Source: Inquilinus sp052113205 (GTDB lineage: Bacteria > Pseudomonadota > Alphaproteobacteria > DSM-16000 > Inquilinaceae). Taken from it: DNA of 64,000 bases. The position numbers and the translations under genes were made by a program. Positions 35,364 to 43,869 of this stretch are shown here, in pieces; within the stretch, counting starts at the first letter, position 1, and each line of letters starts with the position of its first letter. The notes under the pieces were generated by a model. It had not been told where the DNA came from. It ran no database searches and saw nothing but the letters and a program-made list of their open reading frames with translations. The stretch lies in contig NZ_JBFRCU010000007.1 in assembly GCF_052113205.1 (NCBI RefSeq), positions 77,395 through 141,394 of the forward strand, in the 5' to 3' direction.

Positions 35364-36339
35364 GATCGGGGCCAGCGGGATCCCCGCCAGCGCGGTGGGG
35401 CTCGGCACCTGGGCCATGGGCGGCTGGCTGTGGGGCGGCGGCGACGACGATGCCTCGGTGGCGGCGATCCGCGCCGCGCTGGACGCCGGAGTCACCCTGA
35501 TCGACACCGCCCCGGCCTATGGCCTGGGCCGGGCCGAGGATCTGGTCGGCCGGGCGGTCGAGGGCCGCCGCGACGAGGTCGTGCTGGTGACCAAATGCGG
35601 CCTGGTCTGGGACACCGACAAGGGCCGGCCCTTCGTCGGCCAGGACGACAAGACCATCCACCGCTATCTCGGCGCGGAGTCGGTGCGGCAGGAGCTGGAG
35701 GCCAGCCTGCGCCGCCTGCGCACCGACCATGTCGACGTGCTGATCACCCATTGGCAGGACCCGACGACCCCGATCGCCGAGACCATGGACGCGCTGCTGG
35801 CGCTGAAGGCCGAGGGCAAGACCAAGGCCATCGGCATCAGCAACGCCAGCGTCGAGGATCTCGCCGCCTACCGTGCCGCGGGGCAGGTCGATTGCGTGCA
35901 GGAGGCCTACAACATGCTCGACCGCGGGCTGGAGCAGACGCTGATCCCGCCCTGCCGCCAGGCCGGCATCGCCGTGATCAGCTATTCCAGCCTGGCGCTG
36001 GGCCTGCTGACCGGCCGGATCGGGCCGGAGCGGAGCTTCGACGGCGACGACCTGCGCCGCACCAATCCGCGGTTCTCGGCCGAGAATCGGCGTTTGGTGG
36101 CCGCCTTCGCCGCCGATTTGGGCGGCATCGCCCGCGATCATGGCGTGGAGGTCGCCGATGTGGTGATCGCCTGGACCCTGACGCAGCCCGGCATCACCTT
36201 CGCCCTGTGCGGCGCGCGCAACGCCGACCAGGCCCGGGCGAACGCGCGGGCGGGAGAATTACGCCTGGCGGCGGACGAGCTGGCGGCGATCGACCGCGCC
36301 ATCGCCACCCATCTCGGCCCGGTCGCGGCGGCCGCGTAG
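35347..36339 (+). CDS. Aldo-keto reductase
   Basis: A 330-residue AKR starting at ATG 35347 after GGAGG. The catalytic tetrad is visible: D in LIDTAPAYG, Y in the same motif, K in VLVTKCG and H in VLITHWQDP. The C-terminal part has SYSSLALGLLTGR and the NADP-binding end CGARNADQARANA. It likely reduces an aldose or oxidises a polyol of the imported compound. It overlaps the regulator gene by 17 bp, and repeat A5 follows it. Confidence 0.9.
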   Translation: MQMQREIGASGIPASAVGLGTWAMGGWLWGGGDDDASVAAIRAALDAGVTLIDTAPAYGLGRAEDLVGRAVEGRRDEVVLVTKCGLVWDTDKGRPFVGQDDKTIHRYLGAESVRQELEASLRRLRTDHVDVLITHWQDPTTPIAETMDALLALKAEGKTKAIGISNASVEDLAAYRAAGQVDCVQEAYNMLDRGLEQTLIPPCRQAGIAVISYSSLALGLLTGRIGPERSFDGDDLRRTNPRFSAENRRLVAAFAADLGGIARDHGVEVADVVIAWTLTQPGITFALCGARNADQARANARAGELRLAADELAAIDRAIATHLGPVAAAA

Positions 36340-36388
36340 CAACGGCTTTGGGAATGTCCAACTCACAAATCCTCGGGCGCATTCCGAT

Positions 36389-36521
36389 TACCTCTCCCGC
36401 TTGCGGGAGAGGTCGGAGACGCGAAGCGGCTCCGGGTGAGGGCTCTTTGTCGAGGCCCGGGCCAGCCCTCACCCGGTCGTCCTGCGGACGCCCGACCTCT
36501 CCCGCCAGGCGGGAGAGGCAA
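36389..36521. repeat. Palindromic repeat family A, copy 5
   Basis: Same left half as the copy at 21308, but the outer TTGCC is TACC here; the right half has the GTCGTCCTGCGGACGCCCG variant seen at 18620. It splits the polyol cluster between the aldo-keto reductase and the GlpD-like gene, so it is probably transcribed and forms hairpins within the message. Confidence 0.9.
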
Positions 36522-36559
36522 CACAAAGCTCAGCCCGTTGTGAGTCAGGACACGACACG

Positions 36560-38260
36560 ATGACCGGCAATGGCTCGGCCATCCCCGAGCGGGCCATCCC
36601 CGAGCGGGCCGATGTCCTGGTGATCGGCGGCGGGATCAACGGTATCAGCACCTTCCGCGAGCTGGCGCTGCAGGGCATCGACGTGGTGCTGGTCGAGCGC
36701 GACGATTTCTGCTCCGGCGCCAGCGCCGCCTTGTCCCGCATGGTGCATGGCGGCCTGCGCTACCTCGAGAACGGCGAGTTCCGGCTGGTGCGCCAGTCGC
36801 TGCAGGAGCGCGATCGGCTGCTGCGCAACGCGCCGCACTATGTCTTCCCGCTGCCGACGCTGGTGCCGGTGACGGCCCGGCTGCGCGGCACGCTGGCGAC
36901 GATCGGCGCCTTCCTCGGCATCGCCGAGCGGCCGAAGGCGCGGCCCGGGCTGATGATCCGGGCCGGGCTCGCGCTCTACGACCTGCTGTCCTGGCGCAGC
37001 CGGACCATGCCGCGGCATCGCGGCATCGGCCGGGCCAGGCTGCAGCGCCTGGCCAAGGGCATCACCCGGCGGGCGGTGGCGGGGGTGCTGTATTACGACG
37101 CCCGCGTCACCCAGCCGGAGCGGCTGGGCATCGAGCTGTTGCTCGACACCGAGGCCGAGACCGGCGCCCGCGCCTTCTCCTACACCGAGATCACCGGCCG
37201 CGACGGCGACGGCCTGGCCTGGCGCGACCGGCTGACCGGCGCCAGCGGGCGGATCGCGCCGCGCGTGGTGGTCAACGCCACCGGCGCCTGGGTCGATCTC
37301 GTCGGCGGCGCCATCGGGCCGGCCACCAACCGCCGCCGGGTCCAGGGCACCAAGGGGTCGCATCTGATGATCCGCAACCCGCTTCTGCAGGAGGCGTTGG
37401 GCGACCGGATGATCTATTTCGAGAATGCCGACGGCCGCATCTGCATCGCCTTCAACCATGCGAACGCGGCGATGGTCGGGTCCACCGACATCCGGATCGA
37501 CGACCCCGACGACGCGGTCTGCCTGGATGACGAGAAGCGCTACATGCTCGAAGCGCTCGGCGGCATCTTCCCGGATCTGGAGGTGCGCGAGGACGAGATC
37601 GTCCATGTCTTCACCGGCGTCCGCCCGCTGCCGGTCAGCGAGGACGAGGCGACCGGGCGGATCAGCCGCGACCATGCCGTCGGGGTCGACCCGGCGGGCG
37701 CGCTGCCCTTCGCCGTGCTGACCCTGATCGGCGGCAAATGGACCACCTTCCGCGCCTTCGGCGAGGAGGTCGCCGACCTGGCCCTGGCCCAGCTCGGCCA
37801 GCCGCGCCGGGTCGGCACCCACGACCTGGCGATCGGCGGTGGCCGGGGCTTTCCGCGCGACGCCGCCGCCCGGTCGCGCTGGCAGCGGGACCAGGCCGCC
37901 GCCGCGGGCCTGCCGCTGGCGCGGTTCCAGAATCTGAGCGAGCGCTACGGCAGTCGCGCCGTCGCCGTCGCCCGTTTCCTCGGCGAGGGGCCGGACGAGC
38001 CGGTCGCCGCCGCCCCCGACTATTCGCGGCGCGAGCTGCAATATTTGATCGAGACCGAACGGGTGCGCGACATCGGCGACCTGCTGCTGCGTCGCACCCT
38101 GCTGGGGATGGAAGGGCGGGTCACCGCCGCCCTGGTCGCCGAGGCCGGGGCGCTGGTTGCGTCCAGCCTGGGCTGGACCGAGGCCGAGACCGCGGCCGCC
38201 GCGGCCCGCTTCGACGACATCATGGCCCGCCGCCACCGCGTGCAGGCCGCGCAACACTGA
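36560..38260 (+). CDS. GlpD/EryB-like FAD-dependent polyol-phosphate dehydrogenase
   Basis: A 566-residue FAD oxidoreductase of the glycerol-3-phosphate dehydrogenase family. The FAD motif VLVIGGGINGIS begins near residue 19, the family stretch SRMVHGGLRYLENGEF follows, and the C-terminal DAO_C region has LLLRRTLLGMEGR. It oxidises a polyol phosphate to a ketose phosphate and passes electrons to quinone. In this cluster with a FGGY kinase the substrate may be a tetritol- or pentitol-phosphate rather than glycerol-3-phosphate. A 15-bp tandem duplication repeats IPERA at residues 8-17. The stop overlaps the next start (TGATG). Confidence 0.9.
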   Translation: MTGNGSAIPERAIPERADVLVIGGGINGISTFRELALQGIDVVLVERDDFCSGASAALSRMVHGGLRYLENGEFRLVRQSLQERDRLLRNAPHYVFPLPTLVPVTARLRGTLATIGAFLGIAERPKARPGLMIRAGLALYDLLSWRSRTMPRHRGIGRARLQRLAKGITRRAVAGVLYYDARVTQPERLGIELLLDTEAETGARAFSYTEITGRDGDGLAWRDRLTGASGRIAPRVVVNATGAWVDLVGGAIGPATNRRRVQGTKGSHLMIRNPLLQEALGDRMIYFENADGRICIAFNHANAAMVGSTDIRIDDPDDAVCLDDEKRYMLEALGGIFPDLEVREDEIVHVFTGVRPLPVSEDEATGRISRDHAVGVDPAGALPFAVLTLIGGKWTTFRAFGEEVADLALAQLGQPRRVGTHDLAIGGGRGFPRDAAARSRWQRDQAAAAGLPLARFQNLSERYGSRAVAVARFLGEGPDEPVAAAPDYSRRELQYLIETERVRDIGDLLLRRTLLGMEGRVTAALVAEAGALVASSLGWTEAETAAAAARFDDIMARRHRVQAAQH

Positions 38261-39120
38261 TGGGGTTTCCGATGTATCTGACCAAGAAGGTCCGCTTGAA
38301 CCGGCTGATGCGGAATGGCCGCTGCCTGGATGTCGCGATCGACCACGGCGTCTGCAACGAGCCGTCCTTCATGGCCGGGCTGGAGGACATGGCAGGCGTG
38401 GTCTGCATGCTGACCGCGGCCGGGCCGGACGCGATCCAGATGAATTACGGCCAGGCCGACCTGCTGCAGTCGATGCCGGGGCAGAACCGGCCGGCGCTGG
38501 TGATGCGCGTCGACATGGGCAACCCCTACAACCGCCAGCGTCATCGCGAGATGTGGGCGCTGCTGCAGAACGAGGCCGACCCGATCCTGCCGGCGTTGCG
38601 GCTTGACGCGGCCTGCGTCGTGGTGAACCTGTTCATGCTGCCGGACGAGCCGGGGCTGTTCCGGCAATGCGTGCAGAACATCAGCCGGCTCGGCAATGAT
38701 TGCGAGAAATACGGCATGCCGCTGATGATCGAGCCGCTGGTGATGCAGCCGAACGACCGCGGCGGCTACCTGGTCGATGGCGACACCGAGAAGATCGTCA
38801 CCCTGGTCCGGCTGGCGCGCGAGCTCGGCGCCGACATCGTCAAGGCCGACCCAACCGACGACCCGGCCGATTTCCGCCATGTGGTCCAGGCGGCGCGCTG
38901 CCCGGTGCTGGTCCGCGGCGGCGGCAAGGCCGACCTGCGGCGCGTGTTCGACACTTCCGCCGCGCTGATGGCCCAGGGCGCCCATGGCCTGGTCTATGGC
39001 CGCAACATCTACCAGCACGACAACCCCGGCGCGGTGGTGGCGGCGCTGATGGCGATGATCCATGACGGCGCGGACGCCGACGCTGCCTGGTCGATCTATC
39101 GCAACGGGGGCGGACGATGA
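38260..39120 (+). CDS. Class I aldolase of the DhnA/LsrF/DeoC superfamily
   Basis: A 286-residue TIM-barrel aldolase-like protein. The probable Schiff-base lysine is K195 in GADIVKADPTDD, and other landmarks are CLDVAIDHG at 23-30 and HGLVYGRNIYQH near the end, as in LsrF and archaeal-type FBP aldolases. It should cleave, or transfer from, a phosphorylated ketose made by its neighbours. Its ATG overlaps the GlpD-like stop; an alternative ATG is 12 bp later. Its own stop overlaps the kinase start, so three genes are coupled. Confidence 0.88.
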   Translation: MGFPMYLTKKVRLNRLMRNGRCLDVAIDHGVCNEPSFMAGLEDMAGVVCMLTAAGPDAIQMNYGQADLLQSMPGQNRPALVMRVDMGNPYNRQRHREMWALLQNEADPILPALRLDAACVVVNLFMLPDEPGLFRQCVQNISRLGNDCEKYGMPLMIEPLVMQPNDRGGYLVDGDTEKIVTLVRLARELGADIVKADPTDDPADFRHVVQAARCPVLVRGGGKADLRRVFDTSAALMAQGAHGLVYGRNIYQHDNPGAVVAALMAMIHDGADADAAWSIYRNGGGR

Positions 39121-40622
39121 GCGCCTGGCTGGGCATCGACGCCGGCAACACCGGGGTCAAGGCGCTGCTGTTCGACGATGCGGGGCGGGAGCTGGCCTGC
39201 GCCCATCGCGACACCGGCGGCCACAGCCCGGAGCCCGGCATGGTCGAGCGCGACATCGGCCGCCTGCGCACCGATCTCGCCGACCTGGTCCGCGAACTCT
39301 TGGACAAGAGCGGCCTGCAGGGCCGCGACATCGCCGGCATCGGCACCTCGGGCCATGGCAACGGACTCTATCTGCTCGACGCCGAGGGCGGGCCGCTGGC
39401 GGCGATCCAGTCGCTCGATTCCCGCACCGCCGGGCTGGTCGAGGAGTGGGCGGCCGCCGGGGTGGGGGAGGCGGCGGCGGCGATCTGCCTGCAGCGGCCC
39501 TGGCCGTCGCAGACCCCGGCGCTGCTGGCCTGGATGTCGCGGCACCGGCCGCAGGTGCTGGCGCGCGCCGCCCATGTGCTGATGTGCAAGGATCTGGTGG
39601 TCCATGCCCTGACCGGGCAGGTGGCGACCGACATCACCGACATGGGCGGGGCCGGGCTGCTGCGCCTGCCCGAGAACCGCTACGATGACGGGCTGCTCGA
39701 CATCTACGGGCTCGGCGGCGTCGCCGCCAAGCTGCCGCCGCTGCACTGGCCGACCGACCAGGTCGGCACGGTGTCGGCGGACGCCGCGTCCCGCACCGGC
39801 CTGGCCGAGGGCACGCCCGTGGTCGCCGGCTTCTTCGACGTGGTGGCCAGCGCCGTCGGCGCCGGCGTCACCCGGCCGGGCCAGGCCTCGATCATCCTCG
39901 GCACCTGGAGCATCAACCAGGTGGTGGTCGACGCGCCGCTGGACGGGGTGTTCATGGCGACCGGCATCGCGCCCGGCCGCTTCCTGTCGATGGAGAATTC
40001 GGCCACCTCGGCGACCAACCTGGAATGGCTCGCCCATCACCTGCTGGCGCAGGATTCCCGGCGGGCAGGCGGCAGCGCCTTCGCTTTGGCCGACGCCCTG
40101 GCCGCCGCGGCGCCGCCCAAGGCCGACGGACCGATGTACCATCCCTATCTCTACGGCGCGGCCGGCGATCCGTCTGCCCGCGCGGGGTTCTTCGGTCTGG
40201 CCGGCTGGCATGACGGCGGCGACATGGTGCGGGCGGTGTTCGAAGGCGTCGCCTTCGCCCATCTCGCCCATGTCGAGAAGCTGCTCGCCGCCGGGGCGCG
40301 GCTGCGCGGCATCACCATTTCCGGCGGCGGCGCCCGCAGCCCGGTCTGGCCGCAGATGATCGCCGATGTGCTGCGGCTGCCGGTCAAGGTCGCGGCGCAG
40401 GCGGAGACCGGGGCGCTCGGCGCCGCCATGGCGGCCGCGGTCGGCGCAGGCCGCTACGACAGCCTGGACGAAGCCGCCGCCGCGATGGTGGCGCCGTCGC
40501 GCGAAGTGGTGCCCGACCCCTGCCTGGCCGGCTTCTACCAGCGCCGCTTCGCTCTGTGGCAGGCGGTCGGCAAAAGCCTGGCGCCACATTGGGCGGCCCT
40601 GCGCGATCTCGGCCAGGCCTGA
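39117..40622 (+). CDS. FGGY-family carbohydrate kinase (LyxK-like)
   Basis: A 501-residue FGGY kinase. The N-terminal phosphate loop has LGIDAGNTGVKALLFD, the conserved SHGNGLYLLD-type segment reads TSGHGNGLYLLD, and the C-terminal FGGY signature region includes ISGGGARSPVWPQMIADVLRLPV. It resembles L-xylulose kinase LyxK in order and spacing, so a ketopentose or polyol substrate is likely. The start overlaps the aldolase stop by 4 bp. It supplies the phosphorylated compound for the GlpD-like enzyme and aldolase. Confidence 0.9.
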   Translation: MSAWLGIDAGNTGVKALLFDDAGRELACAHRDTGGHSPEPGMVERDIGRLRTDLADLVRELLDKSGLQGRDIAGIGTSGHGNGLYLLDAEGGPLAAIQSLDSRTAGLVEEWAAAGVGEAAAAICLQRPWPSQTPALLAWMSRHRPQVLARAAHVLMCKDLVVHALTGQVATDITDMGGAGLLRLPENRYDDGLLDIYGLGGVAAKLPPLHWPTDQVGTVSADAASRTGLAEGTPVVAGFFDVVASAVGAGVTRPGQASIILGTWSINQVVVDAPLDGVFMATGIAPGRFLSMENSATSATNLEWLAHHLLAQDSRRAGGSAFALADALAAAAPPKADGPMYHPYLYGAAGDPSARAGFFGLAGWHDGGDMVRAVFEGVAFAHLAHVEKLLAAGARLRGITISGGGARSPVWPQMIADVLRLPVKVAAQAETGALGAAMAAAVGAGRYDSLDEAAAAMVAPSREVVPDPCLAGFYQRRFALWQAVGKSLAPHWAALRDLGQA

Positions 40623-40827
40623 TCGCGCCGCAGGCCGGCACGGCCGATGGCGCCGTTGAGCTTGAGGTGGACGTCCGAGACCTTGTCGCCGGGGCCGATG
40701 TCGCGCATACCCTCGAACTGCCGAAGAGCAGCACGCAGGCGATCTCGGCTGAGCTCGCCAAACGCGGCAGCAACCGCCAAGCCGTACAGGCCGCCCGGAA
40801 GGCCGGGCAGATGACCGGAGAGACCTC
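40623..40827 (+). other. Gap between kinase and CitE-like gene with an unassigned open frame
   Basis: An open frame on this strand ends at 40831 and overlaps the next ATG by 4 bp (ATGA), a form typical of coupled genes. It has no convincing start inside the gap, and its product (ending AAKR/KAGQMTGETS-like residues) matches nothing I recognise. It may be a worn fragment of a small gene or plain spacer. Confidence 0.3.
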
Positions 40828-41679
40828 ATGATCCGCTCGCTGCTCTACGTCCCGGCCTCCGAGCCGCGCTTCATCGAGAAGGCCCACACCCGCGGCGCCG
40901 ACGCCGTGATCCTCGATCTCGAGGATGCCGTCGCGCCCTCCCGCAAGGCGGCGGCGCGCGACGCGCTGGCGGACAGCGTTGCCCAGGCCAGCCGATCCGG
41001 CGCCACGGTCTATGTGCGGATCAACGCCGAGCCGGAGCTGCGCTTCCTGGATGCGGAGGCGGCCTGCCGTGCCGGCGCGGCGGGGCTGCTGGTGCCCAAG
41101 ACCGGCTCCGCGGCGGAGCTGGCGGAGCTGGCCGGGCGGCTCGATCCGGTCGAGCGCGAGCTTGGCCGGCCGGCCATGGAGTTCGTCGCCCTGATCGAGG
41201 ATCCGGCGGCGCTGCTCGACGCCCGCGCGATCGCCGCTGCCCCCCGGGTCGTCGCGCTGGCCCTCGGCTCGGAGGATTTCGCCACCGCCACCGGCGCCGT
41301 GCCGACGCCGGAGACGCTGCGGCTGCCGAAGCTGCTGCTGCACTACGCCGCCAAGGCGGCGGGACTGCGCTCCTACGGCCTGCTGCGCTCGGTCGCCGAC
41401 TACCGCGACGTCGAGGCGATGACGGCGTCGGCGCGCGAGGCGCGGGCCTTCGGCTTCGACGGGGCCAGCTGCATCCATCCCGCCGTCGTGCCGATCCTCA
41501 ACCAGGCGTTCGCCCCGACGGAGGAGGAACTGGCCTGGGCCCGCAAGGTGGTCGAGGCCGATGCCGCGGCGCAGCGCGACGGCAAGGGCGCCTATCTGGT
41601 CGACGGGCGCTTCGTCGACGCGCCGGTGGTGGAGCGGGCCCGGCGCATGCTGGCGGCATCGGGCGGATCGTTCCTATGA
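40828..41679 (+). CDS. CitE-like HpcH/HpaI aldolase/lyase family protein
   Basis: A 283-residue TIM-barrel lyase. Family marks are LLYVPASEPRFIEKA at the start, DAVILDLEDAVAP with the metal acid residues, VRIN, and GSEDFATATG. The end GFDGASCIHPAVV is typical of CitE and malyl-CoA lyase relatives. The usual reaction is C-C cleavage of a 3-hydroxyacyl-CoA or related acid. It ends the rightward cluster, but could serve another pathway. It is convergent with the ABC membrane protein. Confidence 0.88.
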   Translation: MIRSLLYVPASEPRFIEKAHTRGADAVILDLEDAVAPSRKAAARDALADSVAQASRSGATVYVRINAEPELRFLDAEAACRAGAAGLLVPKTGSAAELAELAGRLDPVERELGRPAMEFVALIEDPAALLDARAIAAAPRVVALALGSEDFATATGAVPTPETLRLPKLLLHYAAKAAGLRSYGLLRSVADYRDVEAMTASAREARAFGFDGASCIHPAVVPILNQAFAPTEEELAWARKVVEADAAAQRDGKGAYLVDGRFVDAPVVERARRMLAASGGSFL

Positions 41680-41746
41680 TCCGGTGCGGACGGCGGGACA
41701 CCCATACCGGCCCGCCGGAGCGGAGATCGAGGCGGCGGGGCATCGG

Positions 41747-42697
41747 CTATGCTGCGGCGTCGGCGTCGATCGCGCGATCGCCGAGGGCGTCGACGATCAG
41801 GCGATACTTGACCCGGGCATTGGTCATGTCGCGGAAATAGTTGACCAGGTCGCCCCATGGGTCGTTGACCCGGTTCAGCCCCGAAATGAAGGCGACGACC
41901 GTCCCGACCTCGGTCTCGCCGCGAACGACGAACCATCCGCCGACGAACAGGATGCCGATGACCCCGATCTGGTGCAGCAGGTTCATCAGGAAGTTCATGC
42001 CGAACTTGCGCCGGTAGATCTGCATGTTGAGGCGATAGATGTCGCCGACCTGCCGTCGATAGCGGCCGGTCTCGCGGGGACCTCGCCGCTCGGCGGCCTC
42101 GTCGACGATCTCGACGCTGAGGCCCCGCATGACCTTGATCCGCTGTTCGGTGCGCTGGTTGATCGCCCGCTGCAGGAACGGGATGAACAGGAACTGCGGC
42201 AGGAACAGCACGGCGGCGACGGCGGCCATCCAGGGCTCCAGCACCACCATGTAGCCGAACACGGCGATCAGCAGCCCGCCGTTCAGCACCACCTCCGAGA
42301 CGCTGGCGCCGACGAAGCCGCCGACGGCTTCGACCTCCGACACGATGATCGAGATGTCGATGCCTTCCTTGCGGGCGTCCGGCTCGCCGTCCCCGCCGTT
42401 CCGGCCGGATGGGCTCAGCTGCAGCCGCAGCCGCTGGTTGGCGGCCTCGGTCACCGATCCACGGTAGATGTTCAGGAGGAGCTTGAGCCCGCCCTGGACC
42501 AGCACGACGCCGACATACATGAGGGACAGCAGGATCAGCTGTTCGAGCGCGTGCTTCTCCAGCGCGCCATTGACGATCCGCCGCTGCAGCTCCAGGGGCG
42601 CGAGGTCGAGCAGGAAGACCATGATGGCGAGCAGCGACAGCAGGATCTGATCCCGCGCGCTGACCCGCCAGATGTAGCGGAAGAGGCCCTGAGGCAT
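41747..42697 (-). CDS. ABC exporter transmembrane domain without ATPase domain
   Basis: A protein of about 316 residues with the six-helix fold of an ABC exporter half: ILLSLLAIMVFLLDL, then further helices and the EIVDEAAERRGPRE and FISGLNRVNDPWGDLVNYFR stretches. The chain stops at residue ~316, exactly where the nucleotide-binding domain would begin, and no ATPase motif follows in any frame before the convergent CitE-like gene. Start taken at ATG 42697, after a hairpin; GTG 42772 is the alternative. It may be a truncated exporter, or a stand-alone membrane protein working with an ATPase elsewhere. Confidence 0.75.
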   Translation of the reverse strand: MPQGLFRYIWRVSARDQILLSLLAIMVFLLDLAPLELQRRIVNGALEKHALEQLILLSLMYVGVVLVQGGLKLLLNIYRGSVTEAANQRLRLQLSPSGRNGGDGEPDARKEGIDISIIVSEVEAVGGFVGASVSEVVLNGGLLIAVFGYMVVLEPWMAAVAAVLFLPQFLFIPFLQRAINQRTEQRIKVMRGLSVEIVDEAAERRGPRETGRYRRQVGDIYRLNMQIYRRKFGMNFLMNLLHQIGVIGILFVGGWFVVRGETEVGTVVAFISGLNRVNDPWGDLVNYFRDMTNARVKYRLIVDALGDRAIDADAAA

Positions 42698-42724
42698 GGT
42701 CGTCTGCGATGCCGGGCCCGGGGG

Positions 42725-42748
42725 CCGCCTCGGCCGGAGCCGAGGCGG
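42725..42748 (-). promoter_or_regulatory. Strong hairpin between two leftward genes
   Basis: CCGCCTCGG-CCGGAG-CCGAGGCGG has 9-bp perfect arms just after the stop of the membrane protein at 42756. It has no T-run, so it may be a processing or attenuation hairpin rather than an intrinsic terminator. Confidence 0.5.
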
Positions 42749-42755
42749 TTGGTCC

Positions 42756-43643
42756 TCAGATCCGGTCGTCACGCAGATGGCCGCCGAGCGACGCGCTGAC
42801 CGCCGCGATGAAGGCGCCGATTAGCAGCGCCAGGAAGGCGGTGAAGGCGGTCGACAGCCCGGCCTTGCGGGCGGCATCCGCCGCTTCGCGCGCCTTGGCG
42901 ATGGCGGCGTCGACCTGCGCCGTCATCTCATCGACCCGCTTCTCCGCGTCGGCCTGGCTGAGGCCGGTGCGCTGCGCCACGAGCTGGGCCAGGTAGCTCT
43001 TGTCGGCCGCGGGCAGGCTGCCGGCCGCGGCGGCGTTGGCCAGGATGCGCGCCACCTCCGGCCGCGGATCGGTGTTGCCCGCGGCCGGCGCCTGGGCGTT
43101 CGGCGCGGGCCGGAACAGCAGGTCGATGGCGTAGCCGGTCGGGTCGGCGGGCACCGCGGCCGGGGCCGCCGCCGTCGCGCCCTGCGCCGCGCCGGACGCG
43201 ACCGTCGCCGTGGCCTGGACGCTGGTCGACGCCGCGCCGTAGGTGACGACGCCCAGGATCAGGACCACGAACAGGGTGGAAACGCACCAGGCGAGGAAAC
43301 CATGGGCGGTGTCGCGGAAGGCGACCTCGTCGGTGTGGAGGCTGGTCCAGCGCGTCCGCAGCCGCCCGGTGACGTAGCCGCCGAGGCCGGAGGCCACCCA
43401 CTGGATGACGACAAGCCCGATCGCGGTGGTGACCGCGAAGGTCGTGGCGCCGGCGCCCGATCCCGGCCAGGGCGAGACGATCGACAGGCCGAAGCCCGCC
43501 CCCAGGACCATCAGCGCCAGGGTGACCGCGGTGGCGACGGCGGCGCCGGCGAAGATGGCGCCCCACGATACGCCGGATGCCGCGGTCTCGACTGCCGGGA
43601 CGACGGCGCGCGTTTCGGAATATTCGGAATAAGTGCCGACCAT
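42756..43643 (-). CDS. Conserved hypothetical membrane protein (PhnA-like of Rhizobiales type)
   Basis: A 295-residue protein beginning MVGTYSEYSETRAVV, ATG 43643 after GGGAGGG. About four hydrophobic segments: WGAIFAGAAVATAVTLALMV, a second near residue 75, one near 130, and a C-terminal one before GGHLRDDR. The middle is Ala-rich and contains ADAEKRVDEMTAQVDAAIAKA, a likely coiled region. Relatives are common uncharacterised inner-membrane proteins in stress-responsive gene groups. The small 25-residue gene lies 11 bp upstream in the same direction. Confidence 0.8.
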   Translation of the reverse strand: MVGTYSEYSETRAVVPAVETAASGVSWGAIFAGAAVATAVTLALMVLGAGFGLSIVSPWPGSGAGATTFAVTTAIGLVVIQWVASGLGGYVTGRLRTRWTSLHTDEVAFRDTAHGFLAWCVSTLFVVLILGVVTYGAASTSVQATATVASGAAQGATAAAPAAVPADPTGYAIDLLFRPAPNAQAPAAGNTDPRPEVARILANAAAAGSLPAADKSYLAQLVAQRTGLSQADAEKRVDEMTAQVDAAIAKAREAADAARKAGLSTAFTAFLALLIGAFIAAVSASLGGHLRDDRI

Positions 43644-43654
43644 GTTGCCCTCCC

Positions 43655-43732
43655 TCAGCGGAACAGCAGCAGGATGAGGATGATCACCGGGATCGGAATC
43701 CCGAGAAGCCAGAGAAGAATGCCGCGGCCCAT
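43655..43732 (-). CDS. 25-residue hydrophobic membrane peptide
   Basis: ATG 43732 follows GGAGG (spacing about 6) and codes MGRGILLWLLGIPIPV then a run of Ile/Leu ending FR and TGA at 43657-43655. The whole peptide is one membrane helix with a Pro-x-Pro kink. Similar tiny proteins with GILLWLLGIPIPVIILL recur in Alphaproteobacteria beside stress genes. Good ribosome site, correct length and the tandem neighbour support a real gene. Function unknown. Confidence 0.75.
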   Translation of the reverse strand: MGRGILLWLLGIPIPVIILILLLFR

Positions 43733-43766
43733 ATCGGCCTCCTGAAGCAGAATCACTGAGTCTGCG

Positions 43767-43792
43767 AATGGACGGCCGGCCGCCTCCGTTCC
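43767..43792 (-). promoter_or_regulatory. EcfG-like general-stress promoter (leftward)
   Basis: GGAAC at 43792-43788, 17 bases, then CATT at 43770-43767; one mismatch to the GGAAC-N16/17-CGTT consensus. It lies 35 bp upstream of the 25-residue gene and would drive it and the two membrane-protein genes. Confidence 0.5.
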
Positions 43793-43869
43793 GCTCGGCC
43801 GCAAATTCTTTCCTGGATATCGACTGTGAGGATGGCCGCCGTGTGCCCTGCCATCCCATCCTCGCCAAG

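Noticed and set aside
33171..35507. A 778-codon leftward open frame opposite the permease and SorC genes
   Set aside because: His/Asp/Arg-rich antisense composition with no domain, against clear coding on the other strand.
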